This document shows, in pieces, positions 48,990 through 58,246 of a stretch of 64,000 bases of DNA (positions are counted from its first letter, which is position 1; the number at the start of each line of letters is the position of its first letter). The position numbers and the translations under genes are program-made. Below the pieces are notes generated by a model. That model worked only from the letters and a program-made list of their open reading frames with translations. It ran no database searches and had not been told where the DNA came from. Source of the DNA: Prevotellaceae bacterium UBA2448 (GTDB lineage: Bacteria > Bacteroidota > Bacteroidia > Bacteroidales > Bacteroidaceae); the NCBI GenBank assembly GCA_002342585.1, contig DDQG01000006.1, positions 1-64,000 on the forward strand, in the 5' to 3' direction.

Positions 48990-50837
48990 ATGAGATACGC
49001 GAAAGCATTTATTCTGGTTTATGTGCTCTGGCTGCTTTTAGGAACAGTGAGTAAGGTCGTTTTTCTCTTAATACACCACGAGACGATAGGGGCTTGTGAT
49101 ATGGGAGATTTATTGGGTGTATTAGGGCATGGTGTAAAACTTGATATGGCTATTGCTGGGTATCTGACCGTACTACCTGCGTTGATATTACTAATGGGGG
49201 AATGGCTGGAGGGGAAATACATTCTGCCGCTTTGGCGTTTACTTTTTGTATTTCTCTCGTTTGGAACTGCATTGTTTTATAGTGTCAATATAGGTCTTTA
49301 TGCTTATTGGGGATTCCCGCTTGATAGTACCCCTTTGTTGTACCTTAAAACATCCCCCACAGATACTATGGCGAGTATGACTATGTGGGAAATCGTTTAT
49401 CGTTGCATGATTATAATAGTGTCATCTGTCCTTACTTATCTGCTTTTTGAATATATATTAGTTCCCAAACAATTATTTGGAGGACGTAAAAGAGTTCCGG
49501 TCAGGAGAAAAATAATAACGACCACTTTCTTGCTTATTATGACAGCATTGCTCATATTGCCGATTCGTGGTGGATTAGGCACAGGTACAAATCATACAGG
49601 AACTGTATATTTCAGTCAGAATATACGATTAAATCATGCCGCTGTTAATCCTATATTCAGTTTTGTAGAATCTGTATTACACAAGGTGGACATTGGAAGC
49701 CAATTCCGCTTTATGGATGATAACGAAGCCAATCGTATATTCGATGGAATGGTCTATACTCAACTACGGAAAGATAATGATAGTCTGAAGTTCATCACTA
49801 AGCCGAATGTTATTGTCATAATGTTGGAGAGTTTTTCGAAATACATAATGTCTGAGGGTGGACATCTAACGGGAGTAACTCCTAATTTGGACTCTATAAA
49901 AAAGGAAGGATGGTATTTTGACCAATTTTATGCTAATACAGTTCGCACAGATAGGGCAATAGTATCTATATTGAGTGGATTGCCTGCACAGCCAAGTATG
50001 AGCATAATGGATATGCCAAATAAATCAACTCAGTTGCCTTCTATTGCACGAAGTTTGCGTAGCAATGGATATACCACTAGTTTTTATTATGGTGGAGATA
50101 CCAACTATAGCAATATGCAATCATATGTCGTCGGAACAGGGTATCAGAATGTAGTGTCGGATAAAAGTTTTCCTTCTTCCCAGATCACAAGCAAATGGGG
50201 TGTTCACGATGGAATCGTGTTCGATAGGATATTGAAAGATATCGATGAAATGGGGAAAAATAATCCTTTCTTTGTTACTATGATGACCCTCAGTAGCCAC
50301 GAACCGTTTGATGTGCCTTATAAAAGTCAATTTGCTCATGAGGCTTTGAATGCATTTGCTTATACAGATCATGAATTGGGACGTTTTATGGATAGTTTGA
50401 AAACTAAACCTTTATGGAAAAATACTCTCGTAGTTATTGTACCAGATCATCTTGGAGCTTATCCCGATAATATTGATAATTATCAGATGTGGCGTTATGA
50501 GATACCGCTTGTTATGACTGGTGGTATTATTAAAGAACCCCAATCAATACATGCTATTGGGAGCCAGAATGATATTGCAGCTACTATATTAGGTCTGCTC
50601 AATATTGACCATAGCGACTTCGCCTTTTCTAAAGATCTGCTTGATTCTCGTGCTCCTCACTTTGCGTTCTTGGCTTTTCCTGATGCATCTTTTGGTATGA
50701 TAACAGAGCGGAATCAGATCCTTTATGATGGAATTCCCAATTCTGTGATATTGGATAGAGGAGAAAAAAGGGGAGAGAATCTCAGTAAAGCAAAAGCCTA
50801 TTTGCAGAAACTTTATGATTACATAGACGGTTTATAA
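48990..50837 (+). CDS. LTA-synthase-family sulfatase-fold transferase
   Basis: The 615-residue protein has five N-terminal transmembrane helices (about 5-195) and an extracytoplasmic alkaline-phosphatase/sulfatase-fold domain (about 265-590). The metal-binding start is VIVIMLESFSKY, the likely Thr nucleophile is in ANTVRTDRAI, and late metal ligands are in VIVPDHLGAYPDN. Family members transfer phosphoglycerol or phosphoethanolamine to lipids or glycans; in a Gram-negative a modification of LPS or a periplasmic glycan is more likely than teichoic acid. It is followed by an MsbA-like gene after 85 bp, which has its own promoter box. Confidence 0.9.
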   Translation: MRYAKAFILVYVLWLLLGTVSKVVFLLIHHETIGACDMGDLLGVLGHGVKLDMAIAGYLTVLPALILLMGEWLEGKYILPLWRLLFVFLSFGTALFYSVNIGLYAYWGFPLDSTPLLYLKTSPTDTMASMTMWEIVYRCMIIIVSSVLTYLLFEYILVPKQLFGGRKRVPVRRKIITTTFLLIMTALLILPIRGGLGTGTNHTGTVYFSQNIRLNHAAVNPIFSFVESVLHKVDIGSQFRFMDDNEANRIFDGMVYTQLRKDNDSLKFITKPNVIVIMLESFSKYIMSEGGHLTGVTPNLDSIKKEGWYFDQFYANTVRTDRAIVSILSGLPAQPSMSIMDMPNKSTQLPSIARSLRSNGYTTSFYYGGDTNYSNMQSYVVGTGYQNVVSDKSFPSSQITSKWGVHDGIVFDRILKDIDEMGKNNPFFVTMMTLSSHEPFDVPYKSQFAHEALNAFAYTDHELGRFMDSLKTKPLWKNTLVVIVPDHLGAYPDNIDNYQMWRYEIPLVMTGGIIKEPQSIHAIGSQNDIAATILGLLNIDHSDFAFSKDLLDSRAPHFAFLAFPDASFGMITERNQILYDGIPNSVILDRGEKRGENLSKAKAYLQKLYDYIDGL

Positions 50838-50890
50838 TGTATTGTAGGAGTTTTTGCGCCTATATTTTATGTTTATATTCTTTTATTTCT

Positions 50891-50898
50891 TATCTTTG
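50891..50898 (+). promoter_or_regulatory. -7 box of the MsbA-like gene
   Basis: TATCTTTG, 25 bp before the start codon; a T-run at 50865-50868 is in the -33 position. Confidence 0.5.
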
Positions 50899-50922
50899 CC
50901 CCAATTATAAGATTTTGTAGAG

Positions 50923-52758
50923 ATGCTGAAACAGTTTTTTTCCATCATGGCACGCTATCTTAAACCATATAGAAAATATTTGGTTTGGTCAGTTGTGCTC
51001 AATTTCTTCTCACAGTGGATGAATGTGTTTTCGTTCATGGTGCTGATTCCAATTCTTAATATTCTTTTTAAGATAGATAAACAGGTATATACCTATCAGC
51101 CTATAGATTGGAGCCATATCCATAAAGAAGTACTTGTAAATAATGCTTATGCATGGATTCAAGAATTGATAACTATACATGGTGCATTTCTTACATTGGT
51201 TTTTATGGGGTTAGCGCTCATTGTAATGACTGGAATAAAAACAGCAGGCTACTTTGCTTCGTCATCTGTTATGGTTCCGTTGCGTACGGGAGTTGTTAGG
51301 GATATACGTATTGAAGTATATGAGAAAGTGTTGAAACTACCTTTAAGTTTCTTTTCTGAGGAACGTAAAGGTGATATCATTGCTCGTATGAGCGCTGACG
51401 TACAGATGGTCGAAACCTCCATCACTAGCTCCATTGACATGCTTATTCGTCAACCAATTGCCATTCTCGTGTGTTTCTTTACGTTGTTTACGGTTAGTTG
51501 GCAGTTGACGGTTTTTGTAATAGTGGTAGCTCCTATAGCAGGATGGATTATGGGCGTTGTCAGTCGTAAATTAAAAAGTCAGTCATCAGCTGTGCAAGGA
51601 CAGTGGGGGGATATCATAGCGCAACTCGACGAAACTCTTGGTGGACTTCGTATCATCAAGGCTTTCATTGCAGAGCATAAGATGCTTAAACGTTTTATCT
51701 TTGTGAACGATGAATTTAGAAAGGCAATGAATGAAATGATTATTCGTCAGAATGCAGCTCATCCTATGTCTGAGTTTTTGGGTACCATTATCATTGTAGT
51801 GGTACTGTGGTTTGGCGGTTTTCTTATTTTGCATGAATCAGACCTTATTGATGCCTCTACTTTTATCTTCTACATGGTAATTCTTTATAGTGTAATCAAT
51901 CCTTTGAAGGAACTTTCACGAGCTACTTATCAGATTCCACTTGGACTTGCTTCAATGGATCGTATCGACTTCATCCTGAAGGCTGAGAATCCGATCAAAG
52001 AAATTGCAAACCCAGAGCCACTTACTTCGTTTGAAGACAAAGTAGAAATCCAGGATGTTTCATTCCACTATGTTGAAGGTCGGGACGTTCTGAAGCATAT
52101 CAATCTGATAGTTCCTAAGGGTAGAACTATTGCCTTAGTAGGTCAGTCTGGTTCAGGTAAGAGTACTCTTGTTGACCTTATCCCTCGTTATCACGATGTG
52201 TGTGATGGTAGGATATTGATAGATGGAAAAGATATTAGAAATGTAGGAATCTCCAGCCTGCGCCAGCTTATTGGAAATGTAAATCAGGAAGCAATTCTTT
52301 TTAACGATACATTCTACAATAATATCACCTTTGGTGTTGAGAATGCTACGATGGAACAAGTCATCGAAGCTGCAAAGATAGCAAATGCCCACGATTTCAT
52401 AATGGAGAGCGAACATGGATATGATACGATGATTGGAGACCGTGGTGGAAGACTTTCCGGAGGTCAGCGTCAGCGTGTCAGCATAGCTCGTGCCATCTTG
52501 AAGAATCCTCCTATCCTTATCCTCGATGAAGCTACATCAGCTCTCGATACTGAGAGCGAACGTCTCGTTCAAGAAGCCCTCGAGCGATTGATGAAGAGCC
52601 GTACCACAGTCGCCATAGCTCACCGTCTTTCAACCATAAAGAATGCCGATGAAATCTTCGTTATTTACGAGGGTGAAATAGTGGAACGTGGGCAGCATGA
52701 CGAACTTATAGAGAAAAATGGCTATTATAAACGACTGTATGATATGCAGCAGTTGTAA
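50923..52758 (+). CDS. ABC transporter, fused permease-ATPase (MsbA-like)
   Basis: The 611-residue half-transporter has six transmembrane helices (about 15-330) and an ATP-binding domain (about 365-605): Walker A GQSGSGKST, signature LSGGQRQRVSIARAI, Walker B ILILDEATSALD, and the switch His in AHRLSTIK. It resembles lipid A flippases of the MsbA type. Position next to glycosyltransferases and an LpxL-like gene fits export of a lipid-linked glycan or LOS. It converges with the GT2 gene at 52807, with 48 bp between and no clear terminator. Confidence 0.92.
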   Translation: MLKQFFSIMARYLKPYRKYLVWSVVLNFFSQWMNVFSFMVLIPILNILFKIDKQVYTYQPIDWSHIHKEVLVNNAYAWIQELITIHGAFLTLVFMGLALIVMTGIKTAGYFASSSVMVPLRTGVVRDIRIEVYEKVLKLPLSFFSEERKGDIIARMSADVQMVETSITSSIDMLIRQPIAILVCFFTLFTVSWQLTVFVIVVAPIAGWIMGVVSRKLKSQSSAVQGQWGDIIAQLDETLGGLRIIKAFIAEHKMLKRFIFVNDEFRKAMNEMIIRQNAAHPMSEFLGTIIIVVVLWFGGFLILHESDLIDASTFIFYMVILYSVINPLKELSRATYQIPLGLASMDRIDFILKAENPIKEIANPEPLTSFEDKVEIQDVSFHYVEGRDVLKHINLIVPKGRTIALVGQSGSGKSTLVDLIPRYHDVCDGRILIDGKDIRNVGISSLRQLIGNVNQEAILFNDTFYNNITFGVENATMEQVIEAAKIANAHDFIMESEHGYDTMIGDRGGRLSGGQRQRVSIARAILKNPPILILDEATSALDTESERLVQEALERLMKSRTTVAIAHRLSTIKNADEIFVIYEGEIVERGQHDELIEKNGYYKRLYDMQQL

Positions 52759-52806
52759 TATTATCGTCATAACACCTTTTATAAGTTTTAATGGAAGCGA
52801 CCGGCT

Positions 52807-53832
52807 CTATATTGGTTGCATCTTTCTTATGCTATTATGCATCATTTTCCTAAAGAAGAAATCTCCAAAGTTTGAAGCATTATGTCTATGAGTGTAAAAC
52901 CACAATCCTATTGTTGTAGGAAAATGGAAATCATGCATTAATAATTTCAAGCGTTCTAATAATTCTTTTCTGGTTTGGGGACTCATTTCATATGTCCAAA
53001 ATTCATTCATATATCCCCATAACATTTTAGTAAATACTTTGCTAGGAGTTTTAAGTAAATCAATCAATATCCCATCCCATACAGGAAAAAGATCTTTTAT
53101 TTTTTCATCGTTACTTCTTTGTTGTGTAGTAATGCTATTATGTCTTATCCTGTAGAGATATGTATTATGTTTACAGAACCCCAATCTAGTTATATGAGTC
53201 GCAAGCATATAATTCCACAACTCATCTTCATGGATAACTTTTTCCTTAAAATATAACTTGTTTTTTATGACAAATGTTCTATTTATCAACCTATTTTGTG
53301 CAGTCATGGAGAAACCTCTCAATCCACCTCGTTGAGCAAATGCCCTTTTTATCCACTCTTTTTTATTGGAGTATTGTGGTATTTCTTTTTCTGTGCTCAA
53401 AGAAATCCGGAGATTCTCAATCACATGTGTTGATGTTGTTGCGCCATCTTCTACTAACAGTTCCAACCCTCCTTGTACCATTTCGCAATCCGGATATTGC
53501 TTTAACACTTCAAGTAATAGCTCTAAACAATTATCTTTAAGAATATCATCAGCATCTAAAAAATAAATGTATTCACCTTTCGAATTCTCGATACCTGTAT
53601 TTCGTGAAACCGATAACCCCTTGTTCTTATCATGATGGATGAAGCGAAAAGAAAATGGTCCATTATACTCCTCAACCACTTTTCTGGCAATATCTATACT
53701 TTCATCCTGTCCGCAATCATCTACAATCAAACATTCCAAATCGCCATCGTATGTCTGCGACATCACAGACCTTATACATTCTTCTATATAAGAGGCAACA
53801 TTATATACGGGTATGATAACAGAAATGCTCAT
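52807..53832 (-). CDS. Glycosyltransferase family 2
   Basis: The 341-residue protein has a GT2 fold: SVIIPVYNVASYIEECIRSV, CLIVDDCGQDES, GLSVSRNTGIENSKGEYIYFLDADD (in pieces; LDADD is the metal site near 93-97). The C-terminal 130 residues are a helical acceptor region. It closely matches the layout of the gene at 56009 (VIIPVYNV, DDCG-DES, HH-x3-NKG), so the two are paralogues. It ends the AT-rich cluster 52807-56989 and overlaps the GT32 gene by 4 bp. Confidence 0.93.
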   Translation of the reverse strand: MSISVIIPVYNVASYIEECIRSVMSQTYDGDLECLIVDDCGQDESIDIARKVVEEYNGPFSFRFIHHDKNKGLSVSRNTGIENSKGEYIYFLDADDILKDNCLELLLEVLKQYPDCEMVQGGLELLVEDGATTSTHVIENLRISLSTEKEIPQYSNKKEWIKRAFAQRGGLRGFSMTAQNRLINRTFVIKNKLYFKEKVIHEDELWNYMLATHITRLGFCKHNTYLYRIRHNSITTQQRSNDEKIKDLFPVWDGILIDLLKTPSKVFTKMLWGYMNEFWTYEMSPQTRKELLERLKLLMHDFHFPTTIGLWFYTHRHNASNFGDFFFRKMMHNSIRKMQPI

Positions 53833-54884
53833 TTACTGATGTTTGAAATAAATTCTGAAATAAAATCTTCGCGTCTAACCAGTTCGTATTTATTTGGTAT
53901 TTGATGATGTATTTCAATATCCGAGCCTTTTATTTTTGCTATAGGAACAATGTTGCCTGAAGTATTGTGCTTAGATGTTTCTGGGAGAATAAACTCCAAT
54001 TGAGAGTCTTTCAAAAAATGTCCTAAATGTAATAATTTTTTGTAATCGGGCTTATAAATCCACATTGTTCTTGAAATGTAGAAGTGTTCGCCATTATAGA
54101 AAAACAAAAAGAGTCGAGAAAAAATTTCAGATTTCAATGCTGATTTACACAATTTATATTGAGTCTTAAATATTATTCTATCCAAAGCGTTCTTTGCCTT
54201 TTTATTTTTCGGTGTGCTCTCTTGTTTCTCTTCTGTTATGTTGCTTTTCCAAGATGCTGCAAAATGGTGAATTGAATAAGTGTTTTCTGTGCAACAAACC
54301 TCTTTGGTAAACCAATGTTTCGGACTAAACCAGTCAATAGGCAAGATGTTAATCTTGTTAATGTCGTTAACAAACTCATTAGTATTAGAAATGAGATGGT
54401 AGTCGTATCTGGTCTCTATGCATCGACGAATTATATATGGTAGAGCTTCGTCGTTGTAAGAGCCGTCCTGATTAATAAAATCTTTTCCTTCATAGAATTC
54501 TAGCATTGCTTTAATTAAAGGGTGTCCTTTTTCGAATCCCATTGTTGCAGCCTCAATACCTGATGTTGTATTTTCCTGTCCTATAAAATATGGAAGATGA
54601 AGTAAGTTATCAAAGGATTTCAGAACTTCTACATCACTATCCAAATATATTCCACCATAATTATATAATGCATACAAACGAAGATAGTCTGCTGCAAAAG
54701 CATATCGGTGGCTGTCAAAGGCTTGATCTACCCATTTGGATTTCCCTTTTGGGAAACGATTGAAATTCCACAATACAATTTCGTAATCAGGAAGATATCT
54801 TTTCCATGAATCTATACACTTCTGAATACTGTCCGGATATGGGTCATTGCTAAGCCAACAGTAATGTATAATCTTTGGTATCAT
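53829..54884 (-). CDS. Glycosyltransferase family 32
   Basis: The 351-residue protein starts MIPKIIHYCWLSNDPYPDSI, the hallmark of bacterial GT32 (Och1/capsular transferase) enzymes. The DxD motif is in GGIYLDSDVEVLKSF, and AFAADYLRLYAL precedes it. The C-terminal 130 residues are charged and specific to this gene. The smaller GT32 gene at 62415 shares the first 120 residues in outline. Overlaps of 4 bp with the gene below and a 3-bp gap to the gene above suggest one transcript. Confidence 0.93.
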   Translation of the reverse strand: MIPKIIHYCWLSNDPYPDSIQKCIDSWKRYLPDYEIVLWNFNRFPKGKSKWVDQAFDSHRYAFAADYLRLYALYNYGGIYLDSDVEVLKSFDNLLHLPYFIGQENTTSGIEAATMGFEKGHPLIKAMLEFYEGKDFINQDGSYNDEALPYIIRRCIETRYDYHLISNTNEFVNDINKINILPIDWFSPKHWFTKEVCCTENTYSIHHFAASWKSNITEEKQESTPKNKKAKNALDRIIFKTQYKLCKSALKSEIFSRLFLFFYNGEHFYISRTMWIYKPDYKKLLHLGHFLKDSQLEFILPETSKHNTSGNIVPIAKIKGSDIEIHHQIPNKYELVRREDFISEFISNISK

Positions 54885-54887
54885 ATA

Positions 54888-55991
54888 TTATTTGTTTAAT
54901 GTCACTATTTCTCCTATCTTATATTTTTTAGCCTTATGAACCATTTTGTTTATTAAGTTTTTGAGACGTAGGAATATTGGGTCTTTTTTGCGCTTTTTAA
55001 CGGGGGTATATGGTAAGAATTTAATAAACTTCTTTGCGTTTGTAAATTGGTTTTTTGAAGAAATGACGTTAACTAGTTGTTTGTTATATTGTGACATCTC
55101 TCCAAATAAACGAAGTTGGGAAAACCTGTCTTTTAAAAGAGAAATCCTTTGTTTCCTATCTAGAGATTTACTTTCCAGAACTTTTTTAATAAACCATTTG
55201 TTATGATAATAAACGGTCTGTTCATGTCCCCATTGAATATCTTGAGCTGGGTGTGTCCTTATAAAAGTCTCAATGTCCTTGTATGCATCAGCCAGTTGAA
55301 TAGCATAATCATATTTAAGGCCTCCCATCCCGCTAGTGGTTGAGTCGGAATGCAATAAATAATAATATGTTACATCGGGAATGCATTTAAACGTTCTGCA
55401 ATAGTATTGAATCTGGAAAGAGAAAAACACGTCATCTACATTGGTGTTGGGGGAACATCGTATGTTGTTTTTCCTAAGAAAAGATGTTTTGTATAATTTG
55501 TTCCATGTTTGAATGTACAATTTGCCTCTTTGCATAAATAGGTGATGAGCCAGAGCTGGTATACCCGAACTATCTTCGTGTCTTCCGACTCTTTGATAAT
55601 CCACAACCTCTAATGATTTGTTACATGTGATATAACTTCCATAGCAACATTCTTTGCCGTGGGACGCTTTATATAACTTTTCAATACAATTAGGAGTAAT
55701 GTAGTCGTCACTGTCAAGAAAGAATAAATATTCGCCAGTTGCATTGTCTATTGCTGTGTTCTTAGTGGCTCCTATTCCTCTATTATAAATGTGGTCTATA
55801 ATTTTGATATCTTTTCCACGCTTGTGTTTCTGTATGATATTATGTATTATTCCTATGGAGTTATCTGTTCCCTTGTCGTCAATAATCAAATATTCTATAC
55901 TCTGGAATGTTTGATTTAATGCAGACAATAATGTCAACTCTATGGACTCCTTGGAGTTATATACTGGAATAGCAATTGTAACCTTGTACAT
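54888..55991 (-). CDS. Glycosyltransferase family 2
   Basis: The 367-residue protein starts MYKVTIAIPVYNSKESIELT, with YLIIDDKGTDNS and YLFFLDSDD as the nucleotide-sugar and metal motifs. The C-terminal region is basic (VKKRKKDPIFLRL). I start at ATG 55991; the longer frame overlaps the upstream gene. It has lower G+C than the flanking glycan genes and lies 17 bp after the GT2 gene at 56009. Confidence 0.92.
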   Translation of the reverse strand: MYKVTIAIPVYNSKESIELTLLSALNQTFQSIEYLIIDDKGTDNSIGIIHNIIQKHKRGKDIKIIDHIYNRGIGATKNTAIDNATGEYLFFLDSDDYITPNCIEKLYKASHGKECCYGSYITCNKSLEVVDYQRVGRHEDSSGIPALAHHLFMQRGKLYIQTWNKLYKTSFLRKNNIRCSPNTNVDDVFFSFQIQYYCRTFKCIPDVTYYYLLHSDSTTSGMGGLKYDYAIQLADAYKDIETFIRTHPAQDIQWGHEQTVYYHNKWFIKKVLESKSLDRKQRISLLKDRFSQLRLFGEMSQYNKQLVNVISSKNQFTNAKKFIKFLPYTPVKKRKKDPIFLRLKNLINKMVHKAKKYKIGEIVTLNK

Positions 55992-56008
55992 GTTCTTGTG
56001 GTTGAAAG

Positions 56009-56989
56009 TTATAAAATTACATCTCCAATTAGTGTCTTTGACCAATCTGTGTATTTATTTAATTTTCTCAATGGAGCTATATATCCAATCAAAAGACCTG
56101 CAGATTGTTTTATTGTAGCATGCCTAATGAGTTTTAGCATTATGTTTTTTAGTCCTCTAAGCAGGACTGGATCGGAAGAATACGTTATTCTCATCTTTAT
56201 AAAATAGAAGATGGATGCAACCTGTCTTTTTTTGTTCCTTTCACATATATTATCTATCATAATGTCAAGAAGAATTAGCCAGTTCCTGTCTGATTTGATT
56301 TTGTCTGTAGAGGTTACAATACTATTTTCTCTTACGACATATATATATGTGTTTCTTTTTAAAATGGAAATTCTGTTTACGGTGTTTGCTAATTGGAAAT
56401 GAAGAATTTCATCTTCGTTCGTAATACCTTCTTTGAAAAATAAAGAGTTGTCTAAAAAAAAACTCTTTTTTAAAAGAATATTCCATGCTGTCATTGAGAG
56501 CATCTCATGTCTCAGAAAAGCATAATTTATCCAATTTGTGTCATCGCTATAGTCTGGAAGCTCCGATTTTCTATTCTCATAATTCATATATTGAAACTTA
56601 CCGTTAGTTGCATATGCACCGGCAATTACCAATTGAGTGTCTTGGTATTTTGCAACGCAGCCCATCATCAATTCAATGCATTCCGGTATAATCTTATCAT
56701 CTGAGTCAAGAAAGTAAATCCAATCGCCTGTGGATTCGCTTATACCTGTATTTCGTGCTCCAGATATGCCTTTATTACGTTTGTGATGAATTATTCGAAA
56801 CGAGATATTGGGGAGATTAGTCTTCTGTATAAAATTTTGAGCCAACAATATACTTTCGTCATTTCCACAATCATCAATAAGCAAACACTCTATGTTTCCC
56901 TGATAAGTTTGAGCTGCAACAGAGTGTAGGCAATCCTCAATATATGATTGAACATTATATACTGGAATGATTATAGAAATTCTGTCCAT
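56009..56989 (-). CDS. Glycosyltransferase family 2
   Basis: The 326-residue protein has SIIIPVYNVQSYIEDCLHSV, LLIDDCGNDES, GARNTGISESTG, and WIYFLDSDD. It is the first gene of the AT-rich four-gene cluster, driven by a good promoter at 57050-57081. It is a paralogue of the gene at 52807; both carry the same DDCG-DES and HHK/D-x2-NKG blocks. Acceptor and sugar are unknown. Confidence 0.93.
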   Translation of the reverse strand: MDRISIIIPVYNVQSYIEDCLHSVAAQTYQGNIECLLIDDCGNDESILLAQNFIQKTNLPNISFRIIHHKRNKGISGARNTGISESTGDWIYFLDSDDKIIPECIELMMGCVAKYQDTQLVIAGAYATNGKFQYMNYENRKSELPDYSDDTNWINYAFLRHEMLSMTAWNILLKKSFFLDNSLFFKEGITNEDEILHFQLANTVNRISILKRNTYIYVVRENSIVTSTDKIKSDRNWLILLDIMIDNICERNKKRQVASIFYFIKMRITYSSDPVLLRGLKNIMLKLIRHATIKQSAGLLIGYIAPLRKLNKYTDWSKTLIGDVIL

Positions 56990-57294
56990 AAGAAATGGTG
57001 TTTTACTCTTTTAAATGCTATCGTAATAACCACAAACTCTACTTCGTTACAAAGTTAGCGCTATTTTTTTTAATCTACAAAACATACTATAGAAAATGCA
57101 AGACTTTGAATCCATTTATAAAAAACAAAAAAATGAAGTAATCCGACTTTTTGTTAAATGCCACATTTTTGGTGCTCCAAAAAAATATTGCACACTCATT
57201 AAAACTCATCCGGAAAACTCCTTGAAAAAAGGAAAAATTGTCAAATGGAAAAAAGTGAGTTTTTCCTTAGTCCGTATTTTTTACGTTGGGTGTA
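56990..57294. other. AT-rich intergenic region with one promoter
   Basis: The region lies between two minus-strand glycosyltransferase transcripts. Its left end holds the promoter at 57050-57081. The middle and right part is A-rich with a weak hairpin GGAAAAA/TTTTTCC (about 57247-57266). A plus-strand open frame from 57096 runs into the next gene and looks random (no promoter, no family resemblance). I see nothing else. Confidence 0.45.
57050..57081 (-). promoter_or_regulatory. Promoter of the AT-rich glycosyltransferase cluster
   Basis: Minus strand -7 box TAACTTTG (57050-57057) and -33 TTTG (57078-57081), spacer 20 bp; transcription of four genes follows. Confidence 0.65.
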
Positions 57295-58239
57295 TTATAT
57301 TTTTCTTATTAAACAGTAGAAATATGCTAACCAATAAGATTTGTGGAGATATTGGGTCAAATGGTTCATCTTGAAATGCAAACCTGATTGAGGGTTTCGG
57401 GAAATAAATTTCTGGAATTCGTCAAGGTTTTGCTTGATCTGCCTAAAGGGGTTGGCATAGATATTCAATGCACGATAGTCTGTTGCTGATTTCAATATGT
57501 GTTCTTTGAGTTCGGGGTGTGAATAGTATTTGAGGCTCTCTTCAAGATGGATGGAGGAAGGTAGTAGTTCTGATGGTTGCAGCCCTTTGCTCGTAAGTCC
57601 ATCATCTGTTTTCCGATAGTAATAAAGGGGCTGAGCAATGATTCGCAGACTGGTAATGTATCTGCAATATTCCAATGTGAATATCTCGTCTTCTCTGAAA
57701 CTGATGTTTTCAGGAAAGCGAATGTTGTTCTTACGGATTATTTCAGCACGAAACATTTTATCCCAGGTCCATCCTAATATGTCGCCTAAGTCACCGCATC
57801 GTAATGTGAAGATTGCCTCTTCTATGTGTTCTCTTTTTTCTGTATATACTGGAGTGGAAGTTAGTGTGGCTTGACTGCCGTCAGGATTCACTGTGTAAAC
57901 TCCGAAGAATGTGATGTCGGCTTCCGGCTTTTGGGATGTTAGAGCCTGTAGATAATTATGAGTAATCCAATCGTCTGCATCTACAAAACATATCCACTGA
58001 CCTTTTGCATGGAGCAGTCCGTAGTTTCTGGCTCTACTGACTCCACCGTTTTTCTTATTGTGGTAATGAAAGCGGTTGTCACTATTAGCAATACTTTTAC
58101 ATATCTCAGCACTGTTGTCCGTGCTTCCGTCATCAATGAGAAGCACTTCGAAGTCTCGATAGGTCTGCATTCTTATGCTTTCCAAACATTGGGTCAGGTA
58201 CTTGCCTGCATTATATATAGGAATGATGATTGATATCAT
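57295..58239 (-). CDS. Glycosyltransferase family 2
   Basis: The 314-residue protein has MISIIIPIYNAGKYLTQCL, VLLIDDGSTDNSAEIC, GVSRARNYGLLHAKG and WICFVDADDW, standard GT2 motifs of the WcaA/EpsJ-like subgroup, with a helical C-terminal acceptor domain. It is the last gene of the GT25-GT90-GT2 operon, 7 bp after the GT90 fusion gene. Codon and base use match the G+C-richer part of the locus rather than the AT-rich cluster next to it. Confidence 0.93.
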   Translation of the reverse strand: MISIIIPIYNAGKYLTQCLESIRMQTYRDFEVLLIDDGSTDNSAEICKSIANSDNRFHYHNKKNGGVSRARNYGLLHAKGQWICFVDADDWITHNYLQALTSQKPEADITFFGVYTVNPDGSQATLTSTPVYTEKREHIEEAIFTLRCGDLGDILGWTWDKMFRAEIIRKNNIRFPENISFREDEIFTLEYCRYITSLRIIAQPLYYYRKTDDGLTSKGLQPSELLPSSIHLEESLKYYSHPELKEHILKSATDYRALNIYANPFRQIKQNLDEFQKFISRNPQSGLHFKMNHLTQYLHKSYWLAYFYCLIRKI

Positions 58240-58246
58240 GCTTATT

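Noticed and set aside
57096..57374. 92-residue plus-strand frame between glycosyltransferase transcripts
   Set aside because: It runs into the 3' end of a GT2 gene on the other strand, has no promoter or recognisable motif, and is mostly Lys/Phe from A- and T-rich DNA.
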